A DNA stretch of 64,000 bases from Eutreptiella sp. 'Long Island Sound 2002' (GCA_964036045.1 OZ038381.1:136368306-136432305), one strand, 5' to 3'; positions 1-10,158 are shown, counted from the first letter of the stretch. The notes: generated by a model not told the origin, from the letters alone. Numbers and translations: made by a program.

Positions 1-605
1 GGTGGTGTGTTTCGCGGGCGGGGGTGTCCTTTGTTGTGTGTGTTTGTGGTGTGTGTGGGTGTGCGCGGTGGCCGTGCTGTGTTGTGTGTTATGTGTTTGT
101 GGTGTCTGTGTTTTTGGTGGTGTGGTGTGGTGGTGCGGTGGGTGTGTCTTCCGGGTGCCCTTCACCTTGGTCTTGGTGTGTGTGTGTGCGCTGTGTGGCC
201 CTTCGTGTTGGTGTGGGTGGCGTGGGGGGGGGGGGGTCGTGCGCGGTGTGGCTGCCGTGCGTGTGCATGTGTGTGCTTGCGGTGTGCGGTTGGTGGGGTG
301 GGGTGTGTCATACCTTGGCGGTTCTCGTCATCTGTCGTCGGCATGGTTCAAAGAGCAGAAGAAGAGGTCCTGTAGATGCGTAGCAGAAATGCGTGGCATG
401 CGCGATGCATAGTACGTACCTCTCCTTTTGTCCCACCGTGTTTTCTTCCCCTGTAGAGAAAGAGCGTGCGCAGGTCTTTTTTTTTTTTTGCGTGTTGTGT
501 TTTGTGTCTCCTCCCCCTTTTTTTTTTCTCCGTTGCGTCTTCGATAACACACCTCTCCGCCTTGCGTTTCCCCTATAGAGAGGGCGTGGAAGGCGCTTTC
601 GTGTT
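1..605. other. G/T-rich low-complexity DNA, no gene
   Basis: The first 400 bases are almost entirely G and T on the plus strand, with runs of TGTG and GGTG and a G tract near 227-236, followed by T-rich stretches near 478-530. Open frames here encode Cys/Val/Trp-rich low-complexity peptides and are not credible genes. I see no promoter or RNA gene. Confidence 0.6.
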
Positions 606-1070
606 TTTTTTGTAACATACTTGTCATACCTTGTGCAGCTTCTTGTTGCCGTCCCCTAGAGAGAAAGCGTGTGCTTGTTTGTGGGTGGGGCGAGGGTGGG
701 GTTGCATACCATGTTTTTCCTTTGTCTTGTCTCCGTCTTCTTGCATCTTGCGTCTTTGTGTACGTTTGTGTTTTCCTGTGCGGTCCGTCCCTTTGGCGCC
801 TTCCCTCGCATTTTTAACATACTTGTTCGCCATACCATTGTTTCCCCGTGGTACGTGGCCATCCCCTATAGTGAGAGCGTGTGCGTGTTTGCAGGCGGGG
901 CGGGGTGGGGTTTCATACCATGTTTCTCCTTGCTCTTGTCTCCGTCTTCTTGCACCTTGCGGTCTTGTTTATGTGTGTGCGTGTGTGCGTGGTCCGTCCC
1001 TTGGGCGCCCTCCCTCGCATTCTTAACATACTTGCTCGCCATACCGTTGTTTCCCCGTGGCTCGTGGGCT
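606..1070 (+). repeat. Imperfect tandem repeat, about 210-bp unit, two units
   Basis: Two adjacent units start near 648 and 858. Each carries a CCCCTA..GAGAGCGTGTGC segment, a GGGGTGGGGTT block, CATACCATGTTT, a CTTGTCTCCGTCTTCTTGCA segment, CGCCCTCCCTCGCAT-like sequence and TAACATACTTG. Partial copies of the last parts recur near 1270-1390. Units are diverged by eye. No coding potential is evident. It may be a decayed minisatellite or transposon tail. Confidence 0.55.
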
Positions 1071-1486
1071 TCGCTTGTTCGCCTTTTCATTGTTTCCCCA
1101 TTTTCCGTGGCCGCCCCATACCTTTTGCGCTTTTGTTGATTTTTTTTTTCCGTCGTGTATCTCGCGGTGGTCGGAGCCTATGGAGGAATAAATATGGGGG
1201 ATATATGGTTGTGGTTTGTGTTTGCGGGCATGCCTTTTGACGTGCGTGGTGGTTCGTCTTTTTTTTTTGCGTGCCGTGTTGTCCCTTGGGCGCCCTCCTT
1301 CGCAACATACTTGGTTTTCTCATCTACGCATGTGTAGCGGTGGATATGATATGTAGGACGCATGGGGCCGTAACATACTTGGTTGTCATACCTTATTTTC
1401 CCGTGGTCCGTGGTCGTGTCTTTTTTGTTTTCGGTTTGGTGTTTCTCTTTTTGTTGCGTTTCCTTCTCTCTCTTTTTTTTTTTTTT

Positions 1487-1740
1487 GGCGCGCACAAGCC
1501 GCCTAGCTCCTATGGCACGCACGTTGCTAGGTGGTTTGGAGCACGCAATGTTCTTTTCTTGGTCGTCGCGGCTCGCTTGTTTTTGGTGTTCGCCTCTTTT
1601 CTTCTTCTTTGTTGTTGGAGCGCGTACAAGTCCCTAGCGCCTAGGACACGCACTTTGCTAGGTGTTTTGGGGCAAGCAACGCTCAGCTTCTTCGCCGTCG
1701 CGACTCTACTGTTCGTCTTTTTTTGTGGGTGTCCTAAATT
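1487..1740 (+). repeat. Diverged 130-bp tandem duplication
   Basis: GCGCGCACAAG..CCTAGC at about 1488 recurs as GCGCGTACAAG..CCTAGC at about 1618. Each is followed by a CACGCAC..TTGCTAGGTG segment and T-rich sequence containing TCGTCGCG or CGTCGCGACT, giving a period near 130 bp. It abuts the broken 3' end of the Gag gene at 1734. Confidence 0.5.
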
Positions 1741-3779
1741 TTGCGACCTCGCCAAACATTGATCGCCCTGAATTTTTCGAGACGGTTCCTGTAATGATCC
1801 TCAGGGAGTCGAGAGCCTTTCTCTTTGAGACTTCGCCACAGCTCTTCATACGTCAGGGGATCTCCTTGATTCCGCCTTTCCTCATAAAAATTATATGTAC
1901 TTTCCCTGAGTTTGCCAGTCAAACAGTCCATCAACCCGAGAATCCAGAGTTCCTTGTCCAGTTTCTCCGTCTGCAACCAAACCATGAACTGTCTTTCGAA
2001 GGACGCCCAGTAATTTGGGTGCCCTGAGAACTTGGGCTGCTTCATCACTGAACCTCTGAGCCTCATGTGCAATGGATTGAGCAGGTGGTTCAGGTTGAAA
2101 CCTGTGGATGTGCCAACCGGATTGCCGAAAACTGGGTTGACGGCGGCGCCTCCCATTGCCCGTGCTTGCGCAATTGCGGCCGCCAGCAACGCCTGGTCCA
2201 CAGTAGGCTGCACCAACGGCGTTGACTGTGCTTGATGAAGCCTCATCTCCTTCAATTTCTTCTGCTTTTCCTTCGTTTTGGCTTCATTTTCCTTCTTTTC
2301 CTTCCCTTTCTTCTTCAAGGCTATTGATCTCTCCTTCACGGTGGTCCTTGCCTCTCCATCAATATCATCAACGGTACCAACAGACAGTATAAACCTCTCC
2401 GACGAAGATTCTCCTCCTTCTGTACCCAGATAAAACCCAATAGGACTTGTAATTCCAGTAGGGGGGATACCAGAATTTCCAGTAAAAGCTGGGTGTGAAC
2501 CAGTAAAAGCTGGCGGTGCCGGAGAATGTGGAACACCGTAAGGCGTGGATGCAGGTGCAGCTGAGGAGGTAGGTGCTGGGTGACTTGCCATTGTAGGCGC
2601 TGGTCCAGTGACTCCAGTAGTGCTCAGATTTTGTACCAGATTGGTCAACTTCTCCAGCTTCTGCTCCATCTCCAGCCACTTGCTGTCATCATCCCTCTTT
2701 TTCTCCTTGGTGGCCTTCTTCAGCTCCTTCACCCTGTCTTCCAGCGACAAAATCTGGCATCGACAGGAGCAGTCCTTGGCACACTCACCACAGGACGGGC
2801 ATCTCGTACCTTTTCCCTTGCTTCTTACTTCATCAACCCAAGTATCAACACTCGAGTTGGAGTTGGGAAGCTTGGACAATTGCTCCCTGGAGAGGTGAGA
2901 ATGTGTCGAATCACACCTCATTTTGTCGACCTCTTCGTCGTTCAGACCCCAGGCGCCCGACGGACCAGCGTGCTGATGCACATTCTGGCGTCTTTCCTCA
3001 GCAATGATGGCCATCTGCACCATCACGGCAGCCTGGTGGTTGAACTGGTCCACAAGCTCTCCCCAGTCCTCTTGTTCCTGCAATGTGGCGTCAAATCGCA
3101 GGCGGCCGCTCTCCCTGATGAACTGGCACGACGCCCTGAACCAGTCCCTCAGACGGCCTCGAACGCCCGCCTCCGCCAGTAGCCAATTCTGGCGGTGCAA
3201 GAACTCCTGAATCCCGATTTCCTGGAAGTGGTTTTCCCAGTAATCACCACTAATTCCAGTATCAGACGGCCCTCCTTCGCTGCTGCTGTCTTCAAGATCA
3301 GGCAAAGCGTGAGAGCTGGAACCAGATTCACTTGAGGAGGGAGATTCTCGACCGGGTTTAAGGTTGGGTGGGGCGTTTACACAACAATCAGCACAAGTAT
3401 GAACTGCAGGCCAATGTCTATGGCCACAGTAAGGACACTCAGAAGGTTGATCTTCGGTTCGCAGGGGAGATGCCACGAATGTAACCTCAGGGGGAACACC
3501 AAGTGACTCAGAACGAGTGATAGCCCCGCTAAAGTCCGATGATCTAAGGGTGTCCGTGGAGATTCCAGAAGCAGAGTCATGATTTCCTCTGCTACCATGT
3601 ACCCGCTGCATAGTGGCGGATCTTTCTTGTAATTGCGAAGCCTGTAGCCTTGATGCCCCAGGGGTCGTAACGCCCGACACTGCCCCTGATATCTCCGAAC
3701 CCAACTGACCCTCTTCAGACCCATATCCAGCCTCTGGGAGCGACATATGCGAAGCACTTGTAAGCCCATTGCACTCCAT
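1734..3779 (-). pseudogene. Truncated retrotransposon Gag (family 5)
   Basis: About 681 residues from the ATG at 3779, which sits in a CCACCATGG context; the open frame extends 35 codons further upstream but with less plausible starts. Order: a Ser/Gly-rich N-terminus; a first Cys/His cluster at about residues 115-134 (CPYCGHRHWP..CADCC); a second cluster at about 326-341 (CPSCGECAKDCSCRC); a predicted coiled coil to about 384; a Pro/Ala-rich linker; a Lys-rich stretch near 484-514; and a C-terminal domain from about 590 (QPKFSGHPNYWASFERQF..) that reads like a Ty3-type Gag capsid region. The frame stops at the edge of the repeat-rich DNA, so the nucleocapsid and all of Pol are missing. Function inferred: particle assembly protein of an LTR retrotransposon. 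The CPxCG clusters could be zinc ribbons; that is inference. Confidence 0.65.
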
Positions 3780-4076
3780 GGTGGAATATGAATAGTCAGA
3801 AAAACCCGGTCTACAAAAATGGAGCAGACATAGAATCTCATTGTGCATCCATCGCACATAATGACACAACGTGAAATCATTCAAAATAATTTAAAAAAAT
3901 CCGATTGGGAAATCACGAAAGACAAATGCGACTCGACGCGCGCTCACAGGCGACATCTGGCGGCGAACGGAAAACATGAAAACAAGCGGAAAATTTACTG
4001 CACTAATGTACATCTGAGAATCATTGAAATTCTGATCACATTGATGTATAAATTGAGTGCTGTCACTGCTGCCGTT
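3780..4076. other. A/T-rich stretch between two retroelement remnants
   Basis: This lies upstream of the minus-strand Gag and upstream of the plus-strand chromodomain fragment. It should contain the leader of the Gag element, but I found neither a tRNA primer-binding site nor an LTR edge. No gene is supported. Confidence 0.4.
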
Positions 4077-4265
4077 ACATGGCGCTTCCTCACCCTCTGG
4101 GAGGGGTTTGGAGTCGAAGAGGCCACCTGGGAGCCCTTCTCTGCGTTTGTTCTACCTGAGGGACGCCTAAACTGAGTTCTGGTTGACTACTTGTCCCTGA
4201 ACAACCTTGGCGAGTTGCTGAGGCTCGCTGAGACGCTTGCCTCCAAGACTAAAGCTAGGGACTGA
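4077..4265 (+). pseudogene. Chromodomain C-terminal tail of a Ty3/gypsy Pol
   Basis: The plus frame reads a chromodomain core, WEGFGVEEATWEPFSAFV, ending LPEGRLN and a TGA at 4173-4175. The same frame then continues open for 29 more codons with a sensible hydrophobic/charged tail (VLVDYLSLNNLGELLRLAET..) to a second stop at 4265. The TGA therefore looks like a mutation inside the original C-terminus. Chromodomains at the end of integrase target chromoviruses to chromatin marks. Nothing of the integrase is left upstream, so this is a 5'-truncated fragment. It differs from the family-1 chromodomain further right. Confidence 0.6.
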
Positions 4266-6461
4266 ACCTTACCCCTAAGTGTGCTACGTATGTCTGTGTG
4301 TGTCTCACTTCCCTCCTGGGCGTGGCTCCCGAATCAACGGGCTTCGCTGATGTCGGATGGAAGGTCCTAGTCAGCCACTAGTACCACTCCTATGGCGCCC
4401 AATTTCTGTGCTGGCGCCTATCCTTGGGGGAAGACGGCAAAAGCCCTACCTACTAGAGGGGAGGGGTGGCCAAGTGTGCTAAGGGCATACAAAATGCCCA
4501 TTGTTGCTAAAGGCCAAAAGCTAACGCACTCCCCTGCCCGCGAGGAAAAGCACGCGGGACAGGAGACACCACTACTCTACACACCCTACCTACAGTGGCA
4601 CCATCCTGGTGGGTGAGCGCTACTGCAACTGGCTCAAGCCCCCACTCAGGATTACCACTCCTACACTCACGCTCTACTGGGTGGTGTTGATGAACAAAGT
4701 CGTGGGTTCTAATGACCCTCTTGTGGAGGAGACAGGAGAACACAGCGCTGCTAAGCAACTGTGGCCTAACAGGGACGCCACAACGCGTTTCCCTGCTAGG
4801 GCTTGGAGGGAAAGGGTGCTCTTGTTGCGTGCACAGCGTGGATGTCGATGGAGTCGAACTGCCCTCGCCACTCCTGGCTGAGGCGCAGTTAATTGAGGGT
4901 GTGATCAGCGCCCCTGTTTAGCTGGGGCAGAAAAATGGGATAGCCGCCGAAGGCAGCTTCTGCGTGCACCAATCACCCTACCTGCCCACCGGTAAAGCAA
5001 AGGCCAATGAAGGGGTGTTTGCGGCTGAGGAACCAAGCCACACTCCACGTATTAAACGCTTTTCAGTGTGACCTATAATACGTTGTCCTCAAACACCCCT
5101 GTCAAGCAAGCAAGCGTCAAGAGACTCCTCAGGTTCTCTTAAAGAACATACCGAGGAGCCCCTGGGTAACCTAAGCAAGGTTTACCGTGCGCATTTCCCG
5201 TGGCCTACCCTTTAATGCGTGTGTGAATGCACGAGCATGCACGAGTTTGCGAACAACCTGGTGCAATCACTGTCTTGCTGCCTAATCTTACCCACGATCA
5301 CGAACTCTACCAAGGGGTGGCCCCACCTGGGCTGACCTACCTTACCTACCGCTGGATGGTGAAGCAAGGTGAGGAGAAAAACGAGGCGCAAGCGAAAAAC
5401 GTCGCTATGCACTTGCGTGTATGTCTAATCACCCTGATCTGACCTCTAATCGTCTGCAATCTTTCTAATCTAGCCCTCTATCGTTTGTTAGCGCTGCTAC
5501 AAGACTCGTTCACGGAGACACGAGACGAGCAATGTGCATGCTGCATACGAGACGAGCACACCTGAGGTTTATACCTGATTCATTGAAGTCATATTCTTAT
5601 TTTTGGAATTCTTGGATTTTTGATTCTTTCTGTCAGTGTGGGTGGAATCTGTATGTTTATTTATTTATGTGTGTCTCGTCATTTTCCTGTGTACGTGAGA
5701 CATACGTTTATAATCTCGTTATTTCTGTATTTTCCGGCGCTTCGCTAGGAGCCGCTCCTGCGTGCCGCCTTTTTCTGCGTAGGATTTTCTTGATTTAAAA
5801 ACTCGAGAGATGACTACAGTTTTTATAAAAATGTGCATCTGATGCACAATTGGATTCTGCTCAGGTGTGTTGTCTTAGAAAAATCCTAGGCCGTCTTTTG
5901 ACGGATTTAGGTGTTGTCGCTTCGCGCTTGCGCGGATTCGTCCATAATTCTCCCATTCCTGTCTGTACAGATACCCACGCGCAGCCTCGCTGAGTAGGCC
6001 GTGTTCGGGCCAAAAGGCAGCAGCCTGGAGAGACTGAGCAGAAACCAAGACCCGACCAAGGGGCAATTTAATTTTTTTTACGACTCCCTTTGCCCTAAGA
6101 CAGGTCACATGTCGCCTGTAGGTTTACGAGAACCCATGCGAGTGTGTATATTGCGTCTTGCGTTGGGTTTATGTGGCGCTGCGTCTTGGAGGGAGGGATG
6201 CACATGCACATGTTTTTGGCATGCTCCCAACCTAACCCAACCAAGCCACAGGAACCCCGGCAGCGCCATGAGCGCTGAGCTTTCTGTAGGAAATGTCACG
6301 AACACAGCAGCAAAAAGGCGCCACCCATGGTGAGCGCCCATTTTTCCAGTGTGAGGGAGGCCATAGGTATTTTAAAGTAGATGTGGAAACAAAGGAAAGG
6401 CCAAGAAAAATACCCTTTTTCCTAAAATGCGACAGTGGTGGCCACCATAGCACAAGGGGGG
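4266..6461 (+). other. No gene seen; possible retroelement 3' region
   Basis: This follows the chromodomain tail. A purine tract AGAGGGGAGGGG at 4455-4466 is followed directly by TGG and could be a polypurine tract plus LTR start, but no second copy of the sequence exists in the window to prove an LTR. Short open frames (for example 5875-6108 and 6105-6341, both minus) show no recognisable domains. The segment 6250-6460 contains AAGGGGGG right at the edge of the family-2 LTR copy. Confidence 0.35.
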
Positions 6462-7253
6462 AGTAAGAAAAAGTGCTTTTCCAATGCCTTGAGGCATACT
6501 CTAGTTGTATTAGAGATGCATTAAGCACTCTAGCATTTCTATCTTAGTATTGGCCCAACCAAAAGTGGTGATAACACATTTTGACCTATGGAACCAAACA
6601 CTAAATCAGGATATGAAGTGGACCCCTTAATCCCCTATCAATGTGAGGCTATTCATCTTTTCCAGAGTTGACTGAGAACTGACATATTCAGGGCAGAGCC
6701 TATGAATTTATCTATGTTTTCTCATGAATTCTTAGCTATCCTAGAGGTATGCACCCTAGGGGGCTGGGGCACCTCTTTTTGAGAGGTCCTGGGTTCGATT
6801 CCCGGTCAGCCTAGCTAAGTAGCAAGATCCCATGTGACATGGCAGTGACCTCATTGCCACATGCCCTGCCACCTCAGCGAATATGAGACCCAAAACAAAG
6901 AGTGCACATCCCCTGAGATGGCACTATGGAGATTGAGTGACTATGGTGCAGTTTTCCAACTCTTCTTCCAAAACATTTCAGCTATCTTTGTGAATATGCA
7001 ATCCGATGTGCCCTGAGTTGCAGTTTCTGTGAATTCTCTTGCATCTCTCACTGTTTACAGTGCAGCCCTTCATGCTTTGATCCTGATTCTCTTCTACTTG
7101 CTTATCTCTGGCCTGGGTTATCCTGGATTGGTTGTATTTCAGCAAATAAAACATTTTCATCATCAAAAACAAGCAGCAGGAAACCCTACACCAGCAGCAA
7201 GCAGCAGGAGAGGCACAACAAACACACAGTGTTGAAATCACTATAAAACGTTC
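6462..7253 (+). repeat. Family-2 LTR, plus orientation, 792 bp
   Basis: This matches the two minus-strand LTR copies (53905-54696, and 25563-26132 joined to 52945-53170) end to end, starting AGTAAGAAAAAG and ending near CTATAAAACGTTC. An AAGGGGGG tract immediately precedes it, so it looks like the 3' LTR of a plus-strand family-2 element whose body lay to the left, rather than a random fragment. It interrupts the minus-strand pol remnant of element L at 7254. No tRNA primer-binding site follows it, unlike the 5' LTR copies. Confidence 0.7.
6731..6819 (+). other. tRNA-Lys-like sequence inside the family-2 LTR
   Basis: An 8-bp inverted repeat, CTTAGCTA and TAGCTAAG, bounds the segment. Inside are ACCTC-TTTTTGA-GAGGT at 6771-6787, a perfect 5-bp stem with a 7-nt loop placing TTT at the anticodon position, and GGTTCGATTCC at 6792-6802, a canonical pol III B box and T-loop. 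The D-arm region is irregular, so this is tRNA-derived rather than a working tRNA. It is present in all three LTR copies. Confidence 0.6.
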
Positions 7254-8032
7254 TTCCCGAAAGAGGGCCAATGAAATTTGTAGCTGCAGTTCTTCCCCTT
7301 GCTGCAGTAAAGGTCCAGGACATGTTGCTCGTCGCTGGCGAACAACTCCACACTCAGGTCTTCTCTAGAGCAACCCAACTCCTTCAGACCTTGGTCTAGG
7401 ACTTCCCCCAATAGTTGATAGTCCTCAGTTTTGGAGGCCGCCATCATCCTCCTTCGATACCCTCAGGTAGCTCGAGGTGTGCTCAGACTGCTCCAGTGGC
7501 ACGGACTCTCTGCCCTCTCCGTGGTCCACGTAGAGGAGGTAGGGCGCTTGCAGCGTCAGGGATTGTATCTGCAAGTGCTGCACGAAGAAGGCAGTCTCCA
7601 ATACAAGTCAAAGGGTTCAGTGCCCATCACATAGAACCGATGGGCGATCGTTCGGGAGCCCATAGGTACCTCCACTTCACAGTCCCCGCAGCTGTACACC
7701 ACATGCCCATCCCCCATTCGTATAGCCGCGGTGGTCATGGTGTTCTTCAGGCTCCCAAAAGGTAAAAACATTTTTTGCCACTATTGACATGGTGGCCCCA
7801 GTGTCCAATACCCCCAGGTATTCACGTCCCCCTAGTCGAATACGTACCCAGAACACCAAGTCCAGGGCCCCACCGGAGCGTCCCCATCAGAACTCCGCGG
7901 GACAGGTCACCTCAAAACCCTTGTTCCGCAATTTGCGGGCCATCCTCATGAAACGGCTTCTCTTCTTAGCGTTGCCGTCATCACCGCCTTCATGCTCACG
8001 CTGGGCCCCTTGTTCTCGCTCGGCCTGCGTTT
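7254..8032 (-). pseudogene. Element L protease and start of an extra Pol module, frameshifted
   Basis: Reading right to left, the gag frame resumes after the F3 insertion, hits a TGA, then encodes a retropepsin: LGVLDTGATMSIVA with the catalytic DTGAT at 7791-7805. An A6 tract just after it causes a frameshift; the next frame gives the rest of the protease (..VMGTEPFDL). After further frame changes comes a module starting near 7350, DLSVELFASDEQHVL, which stops when the plus-strand LTR copy begins. VELFAS corresponds to TDVFAS in family 1, also located between protease and reverse transcriptase. The protein is broken in several places. The protease would cut the Gag-Pol polyprotein in the particle. 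Confidence 0.6.
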
Positions 8033-8036
8033 GTGA

Positions 8037-8732
8037 TGAAGCGGTTTCGGTGGGTCCTGCAACATTGATCTTGAGCTCTCCATTCTACTTTGGTTTGACG
8101 ACGGTCACTGGTCTTTGACACGAAGAAGACCTGCATTTTTGGAAGGCGTATTCACACAAAACCCCAACATTTTATGATCATCTCCAGCCCGGTGAATGGT
8201 GTTCCGCTGCAGTTTTTATAATAAATTTGATCAAAATCTGCAAGATTCCCTTGCCCTCGGTCATCCCAATCCGAACTGCAACCAAGAGAAGGATCGCCGG
8301 CTCTTTGGTGTGCTCACACTGTTCCACTGGCGCCGCTGTGCCCCACAGCCCCGCGCATGATTGCAAGAAGCAATCTACATTCTTTGCATCCTTAGAAAGG
8401 AAAAGAAATATGCATAGGTGCTGTCACAGCGACAGCGCAACATGAAGCAGAGGCGCAAATTCGAATTGCGCCGTCACGTGCAACAATATGCGGCAGTGTA
8501 AAATTGAATAATAAAATACGAAGTCTAAGTTAAAAAATCTCAGAACTTCACTGAATTCTACATTTCATTCTTCACATTCCACGTGGATTTGTGTGCGCGT
8601 GACCTTCAGCGCTGAGCTCAGCGCGACACTCTCTCAACCTGGGACCTGCTCCAGAAAGCAGATCTCTGACCATCTGTCGGTCTGCACTGGCGTAGACAGC
8701 AGTTGGGCCCAAAGGGTCCCCAAACTGCATCA
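8037..8732 (-). repeat. F3 3' LTR, 696 bp
   Basis: The downstream LTR on the minus strand. On the plus strand it begins TGAAGCGG and ends CTGCATCA, so it is bounded by TG..CA. It retains GAAGCAATCTAC, the segment matching the F3 primer site. Confidence 0.85.
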
Positions 8733-8746
8733 CCTCCCTCCCCAAG
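8733..8746 (-). promoter_or_regulatory. F3 polypurine tract
   Basis: On the minus strand CTTGGGGAGGGAGG lies directly against the start of the 3' LTR. This is the expected place for plus-strand DNA priming and fixes the element's orientation. Confidence 0.7.
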
Positions 8747-9450
8747 AGATCTGCATACCCAGCTCCAAAAGTGACTCTGCCCTGGCCACAAAAGTGACTC
8801 CCCATGGACCTTTCCTCCGGCGATCTAGCAGGCATTTCCTCCGGGGGCTGTAGCATCAATCTTCATTCTTGGGGGAGGCTGGTCTGGGCTCTGGAACCTA
8901 CAGTTGGGAGCTTGGCAATCAAGGGATGGAAAAATTAATGATAAAAAAACCACCATGACACTGACTGAGGCCATGCACAGGGCTGCAGCAAATATTTACA
9001 ATATTCACAACCAAGGGGCAAACAGGCACTGGGAAAAAGAGCGGGTGCACTTAGCTGCCCACATTACCAAACACGCCGCACGACAGAACTCAATCGCGCT
9101 GCTGGGACAGCGCCGTCAGCTGCTGCGGGCCCTTCTCCTGCATGACAAACATGTTGACACTATGAGCATTCCAGCGCTAGCACTGGCATGAGGGGATCGT
9201 CGCAACCAACCAGATTATCACGAGTACCATGCGTCGCTCCCTGGCGGTCCTTCCTCTGCGCAAATCTTGCGTTGACGATCGCTGCCTTCGCGCAGGCCTC
9301 ATCTGCACACTCTCGTCGCAGCGCCGCAGGTCGTGGCTGGCGTCAATGTAGCTCTGGACGTCGTGGCTGCTGCAGCACGTCCGCTGCTTAGCTGTCCACG
9401 TCGATGTTCCACACCGAAGAAATTTCAGACTTCTGGATGTTCACCAGCGT
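8747..9450 (-). other. F3 interior, no gene
   Basis: About 700 bp with only short frames. A minus frame at its left end joins the LTR but shows no domain. Probably RNA-packaging or spacer sequence of a non-autonomous element. Confidence 0.6.
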
Positions 9451-9462
9451 GTAGATTGCTTC
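9451..9462 (-). promoter_or_regulatory. F3 self-priming-type primer-binding site
   Basis: The 12 nt immediately after the 5' LTR on the minus strand are GAAGCAATCTAC. The LTR itself contains the exact reverse complement GTAGATTGCTTC (minus strand, at 9793-9804), followed by GTGCAA. No TGG-initial tRNA complement is present here. This matches the arrangement known from Tf1-type elements, in which the 5' end of the RNA folds back to prime minus-strand DNA. Confidence 0.7.
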
Positions 9463-10158
9463 TGAAGCGGTTTCAGTGGGTCCTGCAACATTGATCTTGA
9501 GCTCTCCATTCTACTTTGGTTTGACGGCGGTCACTGGTCTTTGACACGAAGAAAACCTGCATTTTTGGAAGGCGTATTTACACAAAACCCCAACATTTTA
9601 TGATCATCTCCAACCCGGTCAGTGGTTATCCGCTGCAGTTTTTATAATAAATTTGATCAAAATCTGCAAGATTCCCTTGCCCTCGGTCATCCCAATCCGA
9701 ACTGCAACCAAGAGAAGGATCGCCGGCTCTTTGGTGTGCTCACACTGTACCACTGGCGCCGCTGTGCCCCACAGCCCCGTGCATGATTGCACGAAGCAAT
9801 CTACATTCTTTGCATCCTTAGAAAGGAAACAAAATATGCATGGGTTCTGTCGCAGCGACAGCGCAACATGAAGCAGAGGCGCAAATTCGAATTGCGCCGT
9901 CACGTGCAACAATATGCGGCAGTGTAAAATTTAATAATAAAATACGAAGTCTAAGTTCAAAAACGTCAGAACTTCACTGAATTCTACATTTCATTCTTCA
10001 CATTCCACGTGGATTTGTGTGCGCGTGACCTTCAGCGCTGAGCTCAGCGCGACACGCGCTCAACCTGGGAGCTGCTCCAAAAAGCAGATCTCTGACCATC
10101 TGTCGGTCTGCACTGGCGTAGACAGCAGTTGGGCCCAAAGGGTCCCCAAACTGCATCA
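9463..10158 (-). repeat. F3 5' LTR, 696 bp
   Basis: The upstream LTR on the minus strand, TGATGCAG..CCGCTTCA. It is the same length as the other copy. The 12-nt primer complement at 9793-9804 marks the probable 5' end of the transcript (inference from Tf1-type elements). Confidence 0.85.

Larger units (their letters stand above)
8037..10158 (-). mobile_element. Non-autonomous LTR element F3
   Basis: A 2,122-bp insertion in the gag-pro region of element L, flanked by a 4-bp direct repeat GTGA (8033-8036 and 10159-10162). It has two 696-bp LTRs about 4 % different by eye and a roughly 730-bp interior with no convincing reading frame. Orientation is minus: on that strand the LTR starts TGATGCAG and ends CCGCTTCA, the 5' LTR is the right-hand copy, a primer site follows it and a polypurine tract precedes the left-hand copy. 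It must have been mobilised by proteins supplied elsewhere. Confidence 0.85.

Noticed and set aside
2-412. Three overlapping plus-strand ORFs of about 120-136 codons
   Set aside because: They come from G/T-rich low-complexity DNA lacking stops; the peptides are Cys/Val/Trp repeats with no domains.
4393-4402. TGGCGCCCAA as a tRNA-Lys primer-binding site
   Set aside because: Only about 10 nt match, and no LTR end can be shown beside it.
6731-6819. Functional tRNA-Lys gene
   Set aside because: D-arm and acceptor are irregular, and it occurs only as part of a repeated LTR; called tRNA-derived instead.
7788-7794. Programmed frameshift in the family-2 protease at the A6 tract
   Set aside because: It lies inside the protease right after the catalytic motif, and several other frame breaks follow, so decay is the simpler reading.
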